Positions 36,430 through 46,608 of a DNA stretch of 64,000 nt are shown here, piece by piece. The stretch spans positions 310,001 through 374,000 of the forward strand of contig MU008149.1 in the NCBI GenBank assembly GCA_010909165.1, read 5' to 3'. The DNA is from Anthoceros angustus. Its lineage: Eukaryota > Streptophyta > Anthocerotopsida > Anthocerotales > Anthocerotaceae. Position 1 is the stretch's first letter, and each line of letters begins with the position of its first letter. Made by a program: the position numbers and the translations under genes. The notes under the pieces are model-generated. The model saw only the letters and a list, made by a program, of their open reading frames with translations. It was not told the origin of the DNA and did not search any database.

Positions 36430-37985
36430 CAGCATGCTTTGGAGGTGCGGTTGTTCTTGCCACCACGGGCTTGTCGTAGTCTGATATTTCGGTGATGTCT
36501 CTAGGGTCATTCAGATTGAAGTAGGGCAGCCTGGTGAGCTCACATTGGCAGGTGCTGCATCCAAGTGCGCGCTGTACCACATTTATTTAGCTCACGTTTG
36601 AAGATGCCAGTCCGCATTGGGAATTTACGCTTGGCCAGGTGTGTCGGGTATGAATGTGCTGTGGAGATGGTGCTCCTGAAGGTTGGTCATAGAGCAAGAC
36701 TGGGTTTACTTCATCAAGTGGGTTGTGAATGCTGTGTTTTGGGAACACGGGTTCTTGGTTATGTGGAGACTCCTCCTTCTGTGGTCCTCTCTCACATGTT
36801 GTGCTTTGATACAGGGTCGACTTGGAGGTCAGAAGTCACATCCCCGAGGCTGATGATCGTCGAGCTTTATTCATACAAGTGCAGGATGACATGATCGAGC
36901 AGGCAGAGCCTGATGTCACGAGAGGCTTGGTATTTTTCACATATGGAATGCTGGAGCAGATAGATTTTTTTTTTTAATTCGGTATTTTGAAAATAAATCA
37001 AAACAACCCCGGGTGAGAAATCTTGGTATTTTTCACATATGGAATGCTGGAGCAGATAGATTTTTTTTTAATTCGGTATTTTGAAAATAAATCAAAACAT
37101 GTGAGACAACCCCGAGTGAGAAATCTTCAGAAAGGGTTCTGATTCCCCTATGTTACACATCGTATCATCCCAACAGGAAGAGACTATACTCTTCCCAAGG
37201 TCATCTGAGTACGTGCCTAGATATCATCGCAGGATTATGTGGGACTTGGGAGCGAGATAGATTTTTTTTAATTCGGTATTTTGAAAATAAATCAAAACAT
37301 GTGAGACAACCCCGAGTGAGAAATCTTCAGAAAGGGTTCTGATTCCCCTATGTTACACATCGTATCATCCCAACAGGAAGAGACTATACTCTTCCCAAGG
37401 TCATCTGAGTACGTGCCTAGATATCATCGCAGGATTATGTGGGACTTGGGAGCAGATAGATGATGAGGCTATGAGCATCACAAGGTTAACACGTGGACCT
37501 AGTGGCCAAGTATGAGAACGTGATGGCCATAGTGAGATTGTGCAAAATGGAGTTAGTTTGTGCCCACTCAAGAGAAGGATAGGATGGAGTTATGAACTGA
37601 AGGATCCCTCACCTAGGACGGGATTACCATGAGGCAGCGTCATTCTCAAGGCTCCTTAGCCATGTTTTTTTCCATAAGCTCGATCAAGAGGTTTTGAAGT
37701 TGCAAAAAAGAGGATGAATACAGTCAGGACATGGATGAAAGGAATGAGAGGGTATGCCAAGAGGATGGAGAGGCGTCGGCGAGTGACGGCATGTCTCAAG
37801 CTGTTTGCCAAGCAGTGACAAGAGAGCGGCCCAGATATCCAGCTGAGGAATCTTGTCACCCTTGCCTGGGCCAGGGCTTTCACGCAGTTCAAATCAACTG
37901 CTGCTACTAGCATGGAAGCACAACTTGTCATGCATAAGACACCGAGCGGGGAGATCGCTTCAGCCATGACTTTACTTGATATGTT
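36430..37985 (+). pseudogene. Maturase-like family copy N6, interrupted
   Basis: A longer copy that includes the 5' part, a LEQIDDEA region split by the insertion at 36964-37449, then YENVMAIVRLCKMELV, the RVTACLKLFAKQ segment and a terminal block (AWARAFTQFKSTAATSMEAQ, MHKTPSGEIASAM) ending at a stop near 37990. That terminal block recurs in three other copies and may be the protein's C-terminal domain. The RT palm motifs are not visible. Confidence 0.5.
36953..37459 (-). mobile_element. Tandem poly(A)-type (SINE-like) insertion
   Basis: Two full copies of a roughly 200-base element and one 5'-truncated piece lie in tandem. Each begins on the plus strand with a T run followed by AATTCGGTATTTTGAAAATA. 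Read on minus each ends in poly(A). The insertion splits the GAGCAGATAGA/TGATGAGG sequence of the host repeat, and GAGCAGATAGA is present on both sides (36954 and 37449). The host sequence TTGGTATTTTTCACATATGG is also duplicated inside. I see no convincing pol III A and B boxes, so the SINE label is tentative. Confidence 0.6.
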
Positions 37986-38352
37986 AAATTGATAGTCACG
38001 TTATAAATATAGTTGTAAAATTATTCCTTATATATTATCTATTTAGATTGAGTATAATTTAAAAAATTATCATCTTATTAATTGAGCTGGTGCAGTCCTC
38101 CTTTCCCCATTTGCTTCCCTGCTTTCATCCTGGCTCAGTGGCCCCCATCCTGGCTCGGTGGCCCCCAACCTGTTTTGTAGATTAGTAGACGGAACCTGAG
38201 GATGTCGTATAAGACGTTGCATAATGATATGTGCTTGTAAGTGACGTGATGGCAATAAGTGATGCTTCTTCCTCTTCCTCCATCCGTGATTTGTAGGCCA
38301 TTTGTTCTTGCTGCATATGATGTTCTAGGAGCAGTAGGTAACTTTAAGTACG

Positions 38353-38674
38353 GAGCTTAGTCGCTCTTTTTCACCTTGCTTTAGGTAAGGAACTTAGTCG
38401 CTCTTTTTCACCTTGCTTTAGGTAAGGAGCTTAGTCGCTCTTTTTCACCTTGCTTTAGGTAAAGAGCTTAGTCGTTCTTTTTCACCTTGCTTTAGGTAAG
38501 GAGTTTAGTCATTCTTTTTCACCTTGCTTTAGGTAAGGAGCTTAGTCGGTCTTTTTCACCTTGCTTTAGGTAAGGAGCTTAGTCGCTCTTTTTCACCTTG
38601 CTTTAGGTAAGGAGCTTAGTCGTTCTTTTTCACCTTGCTTTAGGTAAGGAGCTTAGTCGCTCTTTTTCACCTTG
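38353..38674. repeat. 37-base tandem repeat, about nine units
   Basis: Units follow GAGCTTAGTCGCTCTTTTTC plus ACCTTGCTTTAGGTAAG, starting at 38353, 38390, 38427 and so on every 37 bases to the last partial unit ending at about 38674. Units differ by one or two bases. There are no spacers, so it is not a CRISPR array. Confidence 0.95.
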
Positions 38675-39186
38675 ATCCCTGAGGTCCACCTTCATTGTCC
38701 CATGCTGGATGGGTTTTTCCCCATCGTGTTTTCCCTCAATAAAACAGAACGGATATAATATGTGCTTATAGTTTGTGTGAAGAGTTCCAGTCTTTGAGTA
38801 AAGGAATATTACTCTAAATACCTTAAGGTACCTTACCTAGCTAGTAAGGTAATTAATGATATAGCTCATATGTTAACACTCCCACTAACTAATTATCAGT
38901 GATCAAATAATTGATAATTAACCATAAAGCCATATGCCAATTTACGAAAGCCTCCTTTAAATTGATTGATAGTTCACCTTATGTTGAACACTATTGTTGT
39001 GTCTAGAATTGCGATAGATCAAGGTGGACTAGATTTTGCCTCTATTTTTCCTCAATCCACTTATGCACATTGTTGTTGTGTCTTGTGTCTTGCGTCTTGC
39101 TTAGGAACTAGGTGTTGCCTCTTGCTTAGGTTTGTCTCTGTTTTCCTTCAATCCACTTTTGACTTTTGTGGGCTTTAGACTGTTAT

Positions 39187-39366
39187 GGGTTAAAAGTTGG
39201 TTTAAACTAACTTTAATCCATGCCCACGGTGGACTTTTATCGGTTTAAAGTTGGTTTAAACCAACTTCATATGGGTTTAAAGTTAATTTAAAACCAACTT
39301 TATATGGGTTTAAAGTTAGTTTGAACCAACTTTATATGGGTTTAAAGTTGGTTTAAACCAACTTTA
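39187..39366. repeat. Array of palindromic 32-base units
   Basis: About five units, each centred on AAAGTTGGTTTAAACCAACTTT or a variant, separated by ATATGGG, with starts near 39187, 39242, 39273, 39305 and 39338. Each unit is nearly self-complementary. Similar flanks lie on each side (CTTTAATCCATGCCCA and CTTTAATCCACGCCCA). Confidence 0.9.
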
Positions 39367-39619
39367 ATCCACGCCCATCCCAGCACTTGCCTAGTCCTTC
39401 CACCGGGAGGCAAGTACATATTTTGGGCTGCTTGCACGCTTTTGCTTTGTAAAGGTTGTGTGTGTTTGCTTTGTAAAGGTTATGTGTGTTTGCTTTGTAA
39501 ATGTTGTGTTTGTGTTTCAATTGCGTGCAACATGCAGTGTAAGGTGAGGTGTTTGAATTCATAAATAAATAAATAAATAAATGAATAGAGAGAAATCTAC
39601 TTGAGAAGAAATCAGAAAT

Positions 39620-41520
39620 TGGTTCACATTGGGATGCTTGCAACTGGGGAAGCAGCGGCGAGTAGAATCGAGCGAAATCCAGCCAGCCTGCCGACAGTAC
39701 ACGCTTACACAAAAGCCCATTCCCCCCAGTCCCCGGTACCCTGTGACCCACTTTGAATACGGTCCGGGCGATCTTGAACTGAGAGCCTACCAGGAGTGGG
39801 AGCCCACAACACGGGAGGGCACCTGCTCCGACAATTCCTGTCCCCACCAGGACAGGAATTCCCCAGCTGCCCCCTCCCGCGCAATAGCACGGACCTCGGC
39901 GGAAGATACCTGCCGCGTCAGCTAGCTAGCTGCCCTTGCAGGCTCCCTGGCCTCTCCCCCTTCTCCTCTCCGACCTATAAAAGGAACCCACAGCCATCCC
40001 TAGAATCACACTTCCTCTCTTCCCCACGCTGCTCCAGCTCCTCTTTGAGCCGTCTGCCTCTCTTCCCCTCGCCAGCTCCTTCTTGAGCTCTCTTTCCCTC
40101 GCCAGCTCCTGCTTGAGCTCTTTCCTCTGTTTCCCTCGATCGTCTGCTCTTCTTGAGCTCTCTTCCTCTCTTCCCTCGCGAGCTCCTCCTTGCGCTGTCG
40201 TTGCCACGGAGGTGGCAGACACCTCGTCGCTGAATGGCCATGGAGCCGCTCTGGTCCCTCCGGTAGTGTAGTGCACGCTTCATCCTCTTGTGTTGTGTTG
40301 TGTTGCGTTGCCCATGGTGTCACTGGTGTTCGGCTTTCTTTCAAGGCTCTTCCGCATCCCTCCTTCAGCTCCAGCAGCTTGACTCCTGGTTCCCTGTCCA
40401 TGGATCCGCAGACGCAGGGAGCGGCCGCCATTCGCCACACCCAGCAGGCCTGCATCCGTGGGAAGCTGGTCCTGGCCTGGCGTGCTCCGGCGATATGGGG
40501 GCTGGGTAGCAGTATGGCCCAGATGAGGATCAAGGTGGAGATGCAGGACCCGGTTCTCTCGGCGGCTGTGACCGAGGTCTTCTAATTGCTCCCCAGGTCC
40601 ATGGACCGCCTCAACGATGTGCACCGCCAAGTGGTTCTCTCTCCTTGCCCTCCCCTTGACTTGTAGAATCGCATGCAAGGAGTGTAGTGGAGGGCATGCT
40701 GCGGCCACTTGGCCCGTTCCAAGAGACTGAGACTCTTGGAACTTCCCACATGTCCTCTTCCTCGGCAGCTGCCGGCCAAGGTTGCTTGACCTGGTTGCCC
40801 CTTCCATCCCACAGGCGATGAAGAGGATGATCGATCGGCTACAACGATTGGCTGTCATTGCAATGGCGATGGGCGAGGTGGGGTGGTGCTTGTAGAGTGC
40901 CATAGCGGGCTCCTCGGCGCAGGAATGGCGGTTGGCCAGGAGCGGTGGTGCTTCTAGGATGCCATAGCGGGCTCCTCCGCCCAGGAGGTCTTCATGTGCG
41001 ATCCGTAGTGGGGACCGGCGGTTGGATCCAGGCCCCGCAGGACGTCGTTGAGGAGCTATGGCATTCGATGATCTTCCACGTCGTCGGCCTGGAGACGCAT
41101 CCCAACAGCCCCGATGACAGGAGTCTATGGCCTCCGCAGCCGAGGCCCCACGCAGGTCTACGACTCCCGCACCGACGACTGGACGAGAACCCACGACCTG
41201 GCGCCGCTCAACACCCGCCGCCGCCGCGCAATCGCCAGCTGGGTGCAGCGGTGTGGGAAGGGGCCGCTGTACAACGGGAGGCTGGACGTGCTGGAAGGAA
41301 TGGATGCAGGGAGTCAACTCCCTGAGAAGCTCCATCCAGTTTGAGCACTTCCTCAGCCTGCTCGGCAGAGAATAAGTTCCTCAGCCTGCTCGGCAGAGAG
41401 ACAAGTCGATAGGTTACGCAGCTCGCTGTTTAAGCTGCAGAGCGATTGACGAGAAGCTCCTGATTATGAACACGGTATCTCCAGAAGGTAGCTCTAGGTT
41501 TTCCTTTCTAGCAAATAGCT
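39620..41520 (+). pseudogene. F-box family pseudogene E
   Basis: An upstream R block (from about 39620) is followed by the family promoter at 39971 and a pyrimidine-rich leader. The initiator ATG is lost (ACGGAGGTGGCAGACACC at 40206 where sister copies have ATGGAGGT). A segment GLGSSMAQMRIKVEMQDP and an in-frame TAA (40583-40585) follow. From about 40990 a kelch-like part matches the intact gene: FMCDP, then GGWIQAPQDV, FHVVGLETHPNSPD, and after a frameshift near 41115 VYDSRTDDWTRTHDLAP. The F-box is not visible. The end has a tail, TAGCTCTAGGTTTTCCTTTC (41490-41510), shared with other members. Confidence 0.85.
39971..39990 (+). promoter_or_regulatory. F-box family core promoter at 39.97 kb
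   Basis: CGACCTATAAAAGGAACCCA followed by CAGCCATCCCTAGAA. It is the plus-strand version of the family promoter. Confidence 0.75.
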
Positions 41521-42300
41521 CTCGTAGAGGAAGAGAATTCCAGGTTACGCAGCTGCCTGTTTCGCTGCAGAACGTCTGAGAAGCCTTCCACAAATGGAAT
41601 TTGATATGGGCAACAACACCATGAGTTCGGCCCCCCAATCCTCACCGATGTGCTCAAAAAATGCAAGCACAGCTCTTTAAAAGGCTGCTATAAACTCCAG
41701 CATGTGTCTAAAACCACGGGTGTTCTCTGCGAGTATTGCCAGCACCCTAACACGCAGTCCGAGAAGCATTGAGATGAAGGCATCCAGCAATGTCCCTGCC
41801 CAGCATCTAGCTATCAGGCTCACCCTTGCAAAGATGACCATGATAGAGTAACAGCAGGCAAGTAGGAAAGAAGAAAACCAAGAACAGACCTGAGAAGAAA
41901 AGAGGGGCGGAGGTGAAGGAGGACAGTCCATAGGACAGCAATTGGCTCTTCCGGCTAGTCAAGTACCTAGGAGAAGTTGCAATTGCTCTCAGCCGGCAAT
42001 CTGCTGCAGAAACATTCATTCCCTCAAGTCCAACCATATTGGCCAGTTCATCGATTTTCTGCAGCTTGTCCACATTCACACTTCTCGCCACTGGGGTCAT
42101 CACGGTGTGCTCAGTGTTACGGAAGCTTCTCTCGTAGCCGTAAGGCTTGGCAGCTTTCTCCTAAGACTACACACAGCCGAAGAGAGTCCGGACAGTACCC
42201 CGATGATCCAGAGCAAGAAGAGCTGATCCTTTCCACCCTTCTCCTGGCGGATCAGGTGGGGTACTGCATGAGGAGGCTCTCAAACCCTATCTTCCTTCAC
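41521..42300. other. Intergenic, no gene recognised
   Basis: Short frames on both strands, including a hydrophobic minus-strand frame at 41807-42103, show no domain I can name. It lies between pseudogene E and a maturase-family fragment on minus. Confidence 0.4.
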
Positions 42301-42302
42301 CT

Positions 42303-42580
42303 GTGTCAAATTTTCCTGAGCCTCCGATATCTCCCCAGGATTCTAAGCAAGGACACCTTCATCATGTCGACCTCCTTTTCCAGGAGCTCCAGAACAATTT
42401 GCTTGCTTTCACCTGCTTCAAGTTTCTCCAGGGCATAACTAGTGACGATCTCCCTTGCTTTTTTGTGCAGGACCTGTCCTGCTTCCATGCTAGAAGCAAC
42501 AGTTGGTCCGACCGTCTTGAAAGCCCCTGGCCAGGCAAGCTGGATACGATTCCTGGGACGGCGGGTTACGAGACTTCGAG
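42303..42580 (-). pseudogene. Maturase-like family C-terminal block, minus copy
   Basis: One frame holds AWPGAFKTVGPTVASSMEAG, then KAREIVTSYALEKLEAGESK and LELLEKEVDMM. The same block occurs on plus at about 45935-46080, in part at 37855-37985 and 53165-53350, and at 58365-58440. It is the best conserved part of this family, here without any RT motif. Function unknown. Confidence 0.55.
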
Positions 42581-42699
42581 TGTTGCGTGCTAGAAGAGTG
42601 TCATGAACTCTATGTATTAAGCAGACGAGATAATCCGTGCATCCGTGGACAGAAGGACAAAGTAGGGCCGGAGGACGTGGAAACTGGGTTCCTAAAGGC

Positions 42700-43400
42700 A
42701 ACTACGTGAGGTGCCATGAACCAGGAGCAATCAAGTTCATAGGAGGAGTTTGTCTTCACGGCTACAATTCGGTAAGTACCCCTAGGAGCTTGACGTAGTT
42801 GCCAGGCAGGATGCGGATACGAACACAGTAGCCATGCGTGTCATTGATAGTGAGCTTCGTTTCTGAAAACAATAGAATCCTTCACAACACCAGCCACTTG
42901 GGCTGTCAGTGCACAGGTTTGTAACCCGCCAGGAGAAGAAGCATTCAAAACTGCTGAAAATGCACTGAATAGCACCGTGTGATCAGCTGTCGGGAAGCAG
43001 TTTTCATCAACTGACTGCCAGGAAGAAGTTTTCAGCCATCTTCACAGAGTTGAGTGTTGAGGAGGTGAGGTATTGAATCGTGTGAGATGGTGAGGAGTAG
43101 CTGCGTGGACGTTTGAACCGGTTAGGCGCGAATCTCAGTGTCGGGCTTGCGGGATTCCAGTCCTCTGACTGTAAACCTTTTCACCTCTTTTGAACCCACA
43201 AATTTGTCCTCTAGGCCTCCAGTCCATCCATGTACTGAGCGTCCATCCGTGTACCAAGAGTTAATGGTATTGTAGCCTGAGTTGAAGTCCTTCAGGTGCT
43301 GAGCTCGGACAGTGCTGACTGAGTGATCATGTACATGGTGATGGTTGATGCAGTGATATCTGCTGCGTGCAACCTCAGTAGCGCAAAAAAAATCTTGCAA
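42700..43400. other. Intergenic, no gene recognised
   Basis: No convincing ORF, RNA gene or repeat. It is downstream of the ATP synthase epsilon gene, so part of it probably serves as that gene's 3' region. Confidence 0.4.
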
Positions 43401-43421
43401 GGCTATGAGCTGGGGCCTCCT

Positions 43422-44168
43422 CTAGAGCTTCCGCCTTCTCTGCGCCAGTTGCGTTCCTGAAAGCAGGAACCAGCATCTTCTGACAGCCGTCTATGGTTCA
43501 GCCTGTTGAGAGCCGAGGTAGGCCAGGCCTGCGATCTTAGCTGCGTTGTAAAGTGGGCAGAGAGGAGACCCATGAGAACAAAAAATGAAGATAAATGCAC
43601 CAATTAGCTTGTTAATGTGGCCAACGGTACCGTTCTTAGGACACAGCCAAAATTTGGTGATGTGCCGAACAGGTTGAAATTTTGACTTCTCATGTCCATC
43701 AATCCAGCTTCAGGGCTAGCCACGGACTCGTACCAAGATGCCGTTTTGCTCCCGAATCCACCCATTCAGGAAGCTCAGGAGCTGAAGCCTGCTCGGCCTT
43801 TCACTCCGAGCTAAACTACAAATCTCTTCATTTCTTGCCAGCATCAGCAATCGTGGGAGTAGCACGAACCACTGCAATTCGTACAAGCAACCGAAAACGG
43901 CTCAACACAGATCCCAAACCTACCCTCCAAAACCTACACCATCGAAATCTGCAAAGAGGGAAGGAAGAAAACGAGAGCACGCACCGGGCTTCTGCGGAAC
44001 TCCGTCTTGCCATTTGACGAACTTGTAGTGAACTTGCTCCCGCGTGGCAACCTGCGTCTTGAAAGGCTCCTTCAAGCACTTGCGCACCATGGCTGCACAT
44101 GTGTTAGCGTAGGCCACGTAGGTCATTCCGGCTGCTCGCCAAAACGGCTGTGCTCCGGAGGAAGACAT
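43422..44168 (-). CDS. Mitochondrial ATP synthase epsilon subunit, two exons
   Basis: This small subunit sits in the central stalk of the mitochondrial F1 ATPase. Exon 1 (44168 to 43985, 61 codons plus one base) starts [17 protein letters not shown], matching the start of plant epsilon proteins. It goes on through [16 protein letters not shown] and [19 protein letters not shown], collinear with the family to its usual C-terminal KPQKP region. A donor (CCCG then GTGCGT) follows at 43984. The second exon is less certain. A good acceptor (GCTTTCAG) at 43457 would add [11 protein letters not shown] and stop at 43422, giving 72 residues, close to the usual 70. An alternative acceptor could give a different tail. 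No mutation is seen in exon 1 and the gene is probably functional. It is likely nuclear-encoded and imported, with no separate targeting peptide, as is usual for this subunit. Confidence 0.85.
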
Positions 44169-44519
44169 GTCTTCTTCGCACCACGCTCGCTCTTCGAAGA
44201 TGTAGATGAAGCCGGCCCGGCCAAGCAACCGCTGTGCAGCACAGCGCCACCACGCTGAGGGATGGACGCAAAATCGGAAAGCATGGCACTTCGGTGTGGT
44301 CTTCCGAGAGATGAACCCTAATTATTCTGTGCGGCTTTTGGCTTTTAATTTGCATAGCATGATTTCGCACCTCCATGGAACAAACGCCATAGGTAAGGTG
44401 GAAAGGGGAGACACAACTGAAAACCCGACTCTGCGCCGCGTGGTTCTCAATGTGCGGCGTATGCTTTCGCACCCCAACTTGAAGCCGTCTTCATAACAAA
44501 GGAAATGGAAATGAAATTC

Positions 44520-46150
44520 TGAAATTTGAGGTCATCCACCCCATCTGAAGCACTCCCCACCAGCGGAGCGGGCTTCATGATGGCCCATGCCCTGCTGGGA
44601 GTATCCTGCAGTCATAGCACTCCATGTTCCGGAGGTGCTGTTCCATGTCGTACTGCTCCGGAGGTGCGGTTCTCAGGGCCTAGGCGTGTTCTTTCCACGG
44701 GCTTGTCGTGGTCTGATATTTTGGTGGTGTCCCTTGTGTCATAAATGCCAGTCCGCATTGGGCAATTTACGCCTGGCGAGGGTGTTGGGTATGACTGAGC
44801 AGAGGCGCTAGTGCTCAGGTGGGTCATACATGAAGTCTGGTTTTACTTCAGCGAGTGGGTTGTGAATGCAATGTTTTGAGAAAACGGGTTCTTGTGGAGA
44901 TTGCTCTTCTGTGGTCCTCTCTCACAGGTTGTGCTTTTTATGCAGGGTCTAATTGGAGGTCAGCCTGGTTGTTTGAACCCCAGGAGCTGGTGAATTTTGT
45001 GTTGAAGTCACATCCTGAGGCTGATGGCTCGTCGGGAGGCATTCCTGTGCAGGATGACATGGAGGAGCAGGCAGAGGCTGATGGCACGGGAGGCTTGGTA
45101 TCGGTGCAGATGAAATGCTGGACAGGTAGATAGCCTGCGGGCATGACAAGGTTGCCACACAGACGTAGGCAAAGTATGAGAACCTGATGGATCCGGCAGT
45201 GAGACTGTGCACAATGGAGCTAGTTGCTGCCGAATCAGGAGATGCCAGGATGGGACTAGGTGGGCTGAAATGTGCAGAGGGGCCATGCGAGTTTGTGAGG
45301 ATTCTGGGTGAGGATGAAATACTCGAGCAGATAGATGATGAAGCTACGAGCATGACAAGGTTACCTTGTGGACCTAGTGGCAAGTATGCAATTGCAGTTA
45401 GCATGCTCGCAATTGCAGTTAGCATGACTTTGAGCAGAGTGCATGAGCCACAATTCTCTGACTACTCCCATGGCTTTCGTCCACACAAGGGCTGCGACTG
45501 TGTTATGCAAATGAAAACTAAGTGGAGGGGGACCAAATTTGTTTTTGAAATATGACATCAGCAAGTACTAGTGAATTACGACCATATGAATGATGAATCA
45601 ACTGCAGCTTCGTGGTGTTCTGGAGGAGCAGACAGGAGATCAACGGTTTGTTGACTTGGTGCTGAAACTATCAGACGGAGGTGCGAGTCTGTCATGAACT
45701 AATGGATCCCCCACCTACCTGAGACGGGATTCCCAAAAGTCTGTTGGTGACGAGTTTCTGATTGGTCTTTCTGGGCTAAAACCTGGATGAAGGATATGCA
45801 GCACAAGATTCAGGGCTTCCTGAAAACAGATCTCCATTGAGACTCCCAGTTGGACAATGTTGTGCATATGACCAGTGGGCATGTTAGGTTTCTCGGTAAA
45901 GTACGAGACGGTATAAGGTCAGATCAACTACTGTTGCTTCTATCATGCAAGGACAACATGTCTTCCACAAGAAAGCAAGGGACACCGTCACAAATTACGC
46001 CCTGAAGAACCTTGAAGCTGGTGAAAGCAAGCAAACAGTTCTGGAGGTTCTGGAAAACGAGAAGGTGGACATGATGGTCTCCTGGCTTGGAATCCCAGAG
46101 GAATAATGGAGGCTCCTAAAAGTTGGACACAGTTGATGCAGGACTTATTG
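44520..46150 (+). pseudogene. Group II intron maturase/RT-like pseudogene N7
   Basis: This copy best identifies the family. Group II intron proteins combine a reverse transcriptase with a maturase that helps the intron splice; plants keep several in the nucleus. The piece SDYSHGFRPHKGCDC (about 45455-45500) is the RT2 block before the palm. It is followed by KWRGTKFVFE and, in other frames, a GVLEEQTGDQRFVDLVLK segment (about 45610-45670), all typical of this RT class. Then come MQHKIQGFLKTDLH and TSGHVRFLG (about 45795-45898), the region after the palm. The C-terminal block KKARDTVTNYALKNLEAGES follows to about 46100. The YADD catalytic block is missing, and at least four frame changes break it. 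A 23-base local duplication lies at 45388-45433. Mitochondrial origin by transfer or a nuclear maturase gene are both possible. Confidence 0.7.
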
Positions 46151-46608
46151 AACAGATAGGGCAGGAGCTGAACTAGCTGCTGTGCCCCCAGGCCTGGTGC
46201 GCAAGAAGGTGAGAGACGGAAAGCGAAACAAATACCGTCATACTCCTCCTCTACAGGAACTGGCCTTCGATTGAGGAAACAACAAACAACCCGCCGTCTC
46301 GCTGCAGATCAAGCTCCCTTGCAGCTCTAGACAGCGAATGTTTCTTACAGTCTGTTCAGCTCGGGAATTCACACTCCACGTGGTCATCTGGACCATCGGA
46401 ATGTATGTGGATGCAGCTCTAGCACAGCTGTGTAAAATCTGGCTTTGTGCTTTAGAGTAAATTGTTTAACTCAATACAAAAAAAGAGTCTCGAAACCTGA
46501 GAATTCCCATGCTAGAGCTACGAGATCAACTCTGTCGGCTACAAAGGAAAGCCTAGAGCTACCTCGTCTTCAGACCCCGTGTATGTACATCGTCAAGACC
46601 TAATTCCA
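46150..46608. other. 3' flank of the F-box gene
   Basis: Non-coding. On the minus strand it carries the family tail (AGCTCTAGGCTTTCCTTTG, about 46538-46558) found after other family members, so it is probably the F-box gene's 3' untranslated region. No clear AATAAA is seen. Confidence 0.5.

Larger units (their letters stand above)
37990..39600. other. AT-rich island with two satellites
   Basis: Base composition changes abruptly to AT-rich, unlike the flanks. It holds the 37-base array and the palindromic array listed separately, and an AATAAA-bearing tail at about 38735. Its segment GAGCTTAGTCGC to CCTCAATAAA has a diverged match at 57160-57275 in the other AT-rich island. No gene is recognisable. 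It may be the body of a non-autonomous transposon. Confidence 0.5.

Noticed and set aside
38353-38674. Possible CRISPR-like array
   Set aside because: The 37-base units are directly adjacent without spacers, and the DNA is a plant nuclear sequence.
40280-41335. Open frame of 351 codons on minus
   Set aside because: It is antisense to F-box pseudogene E and has no domain. Its openness follows from the GC-rich sense codons.
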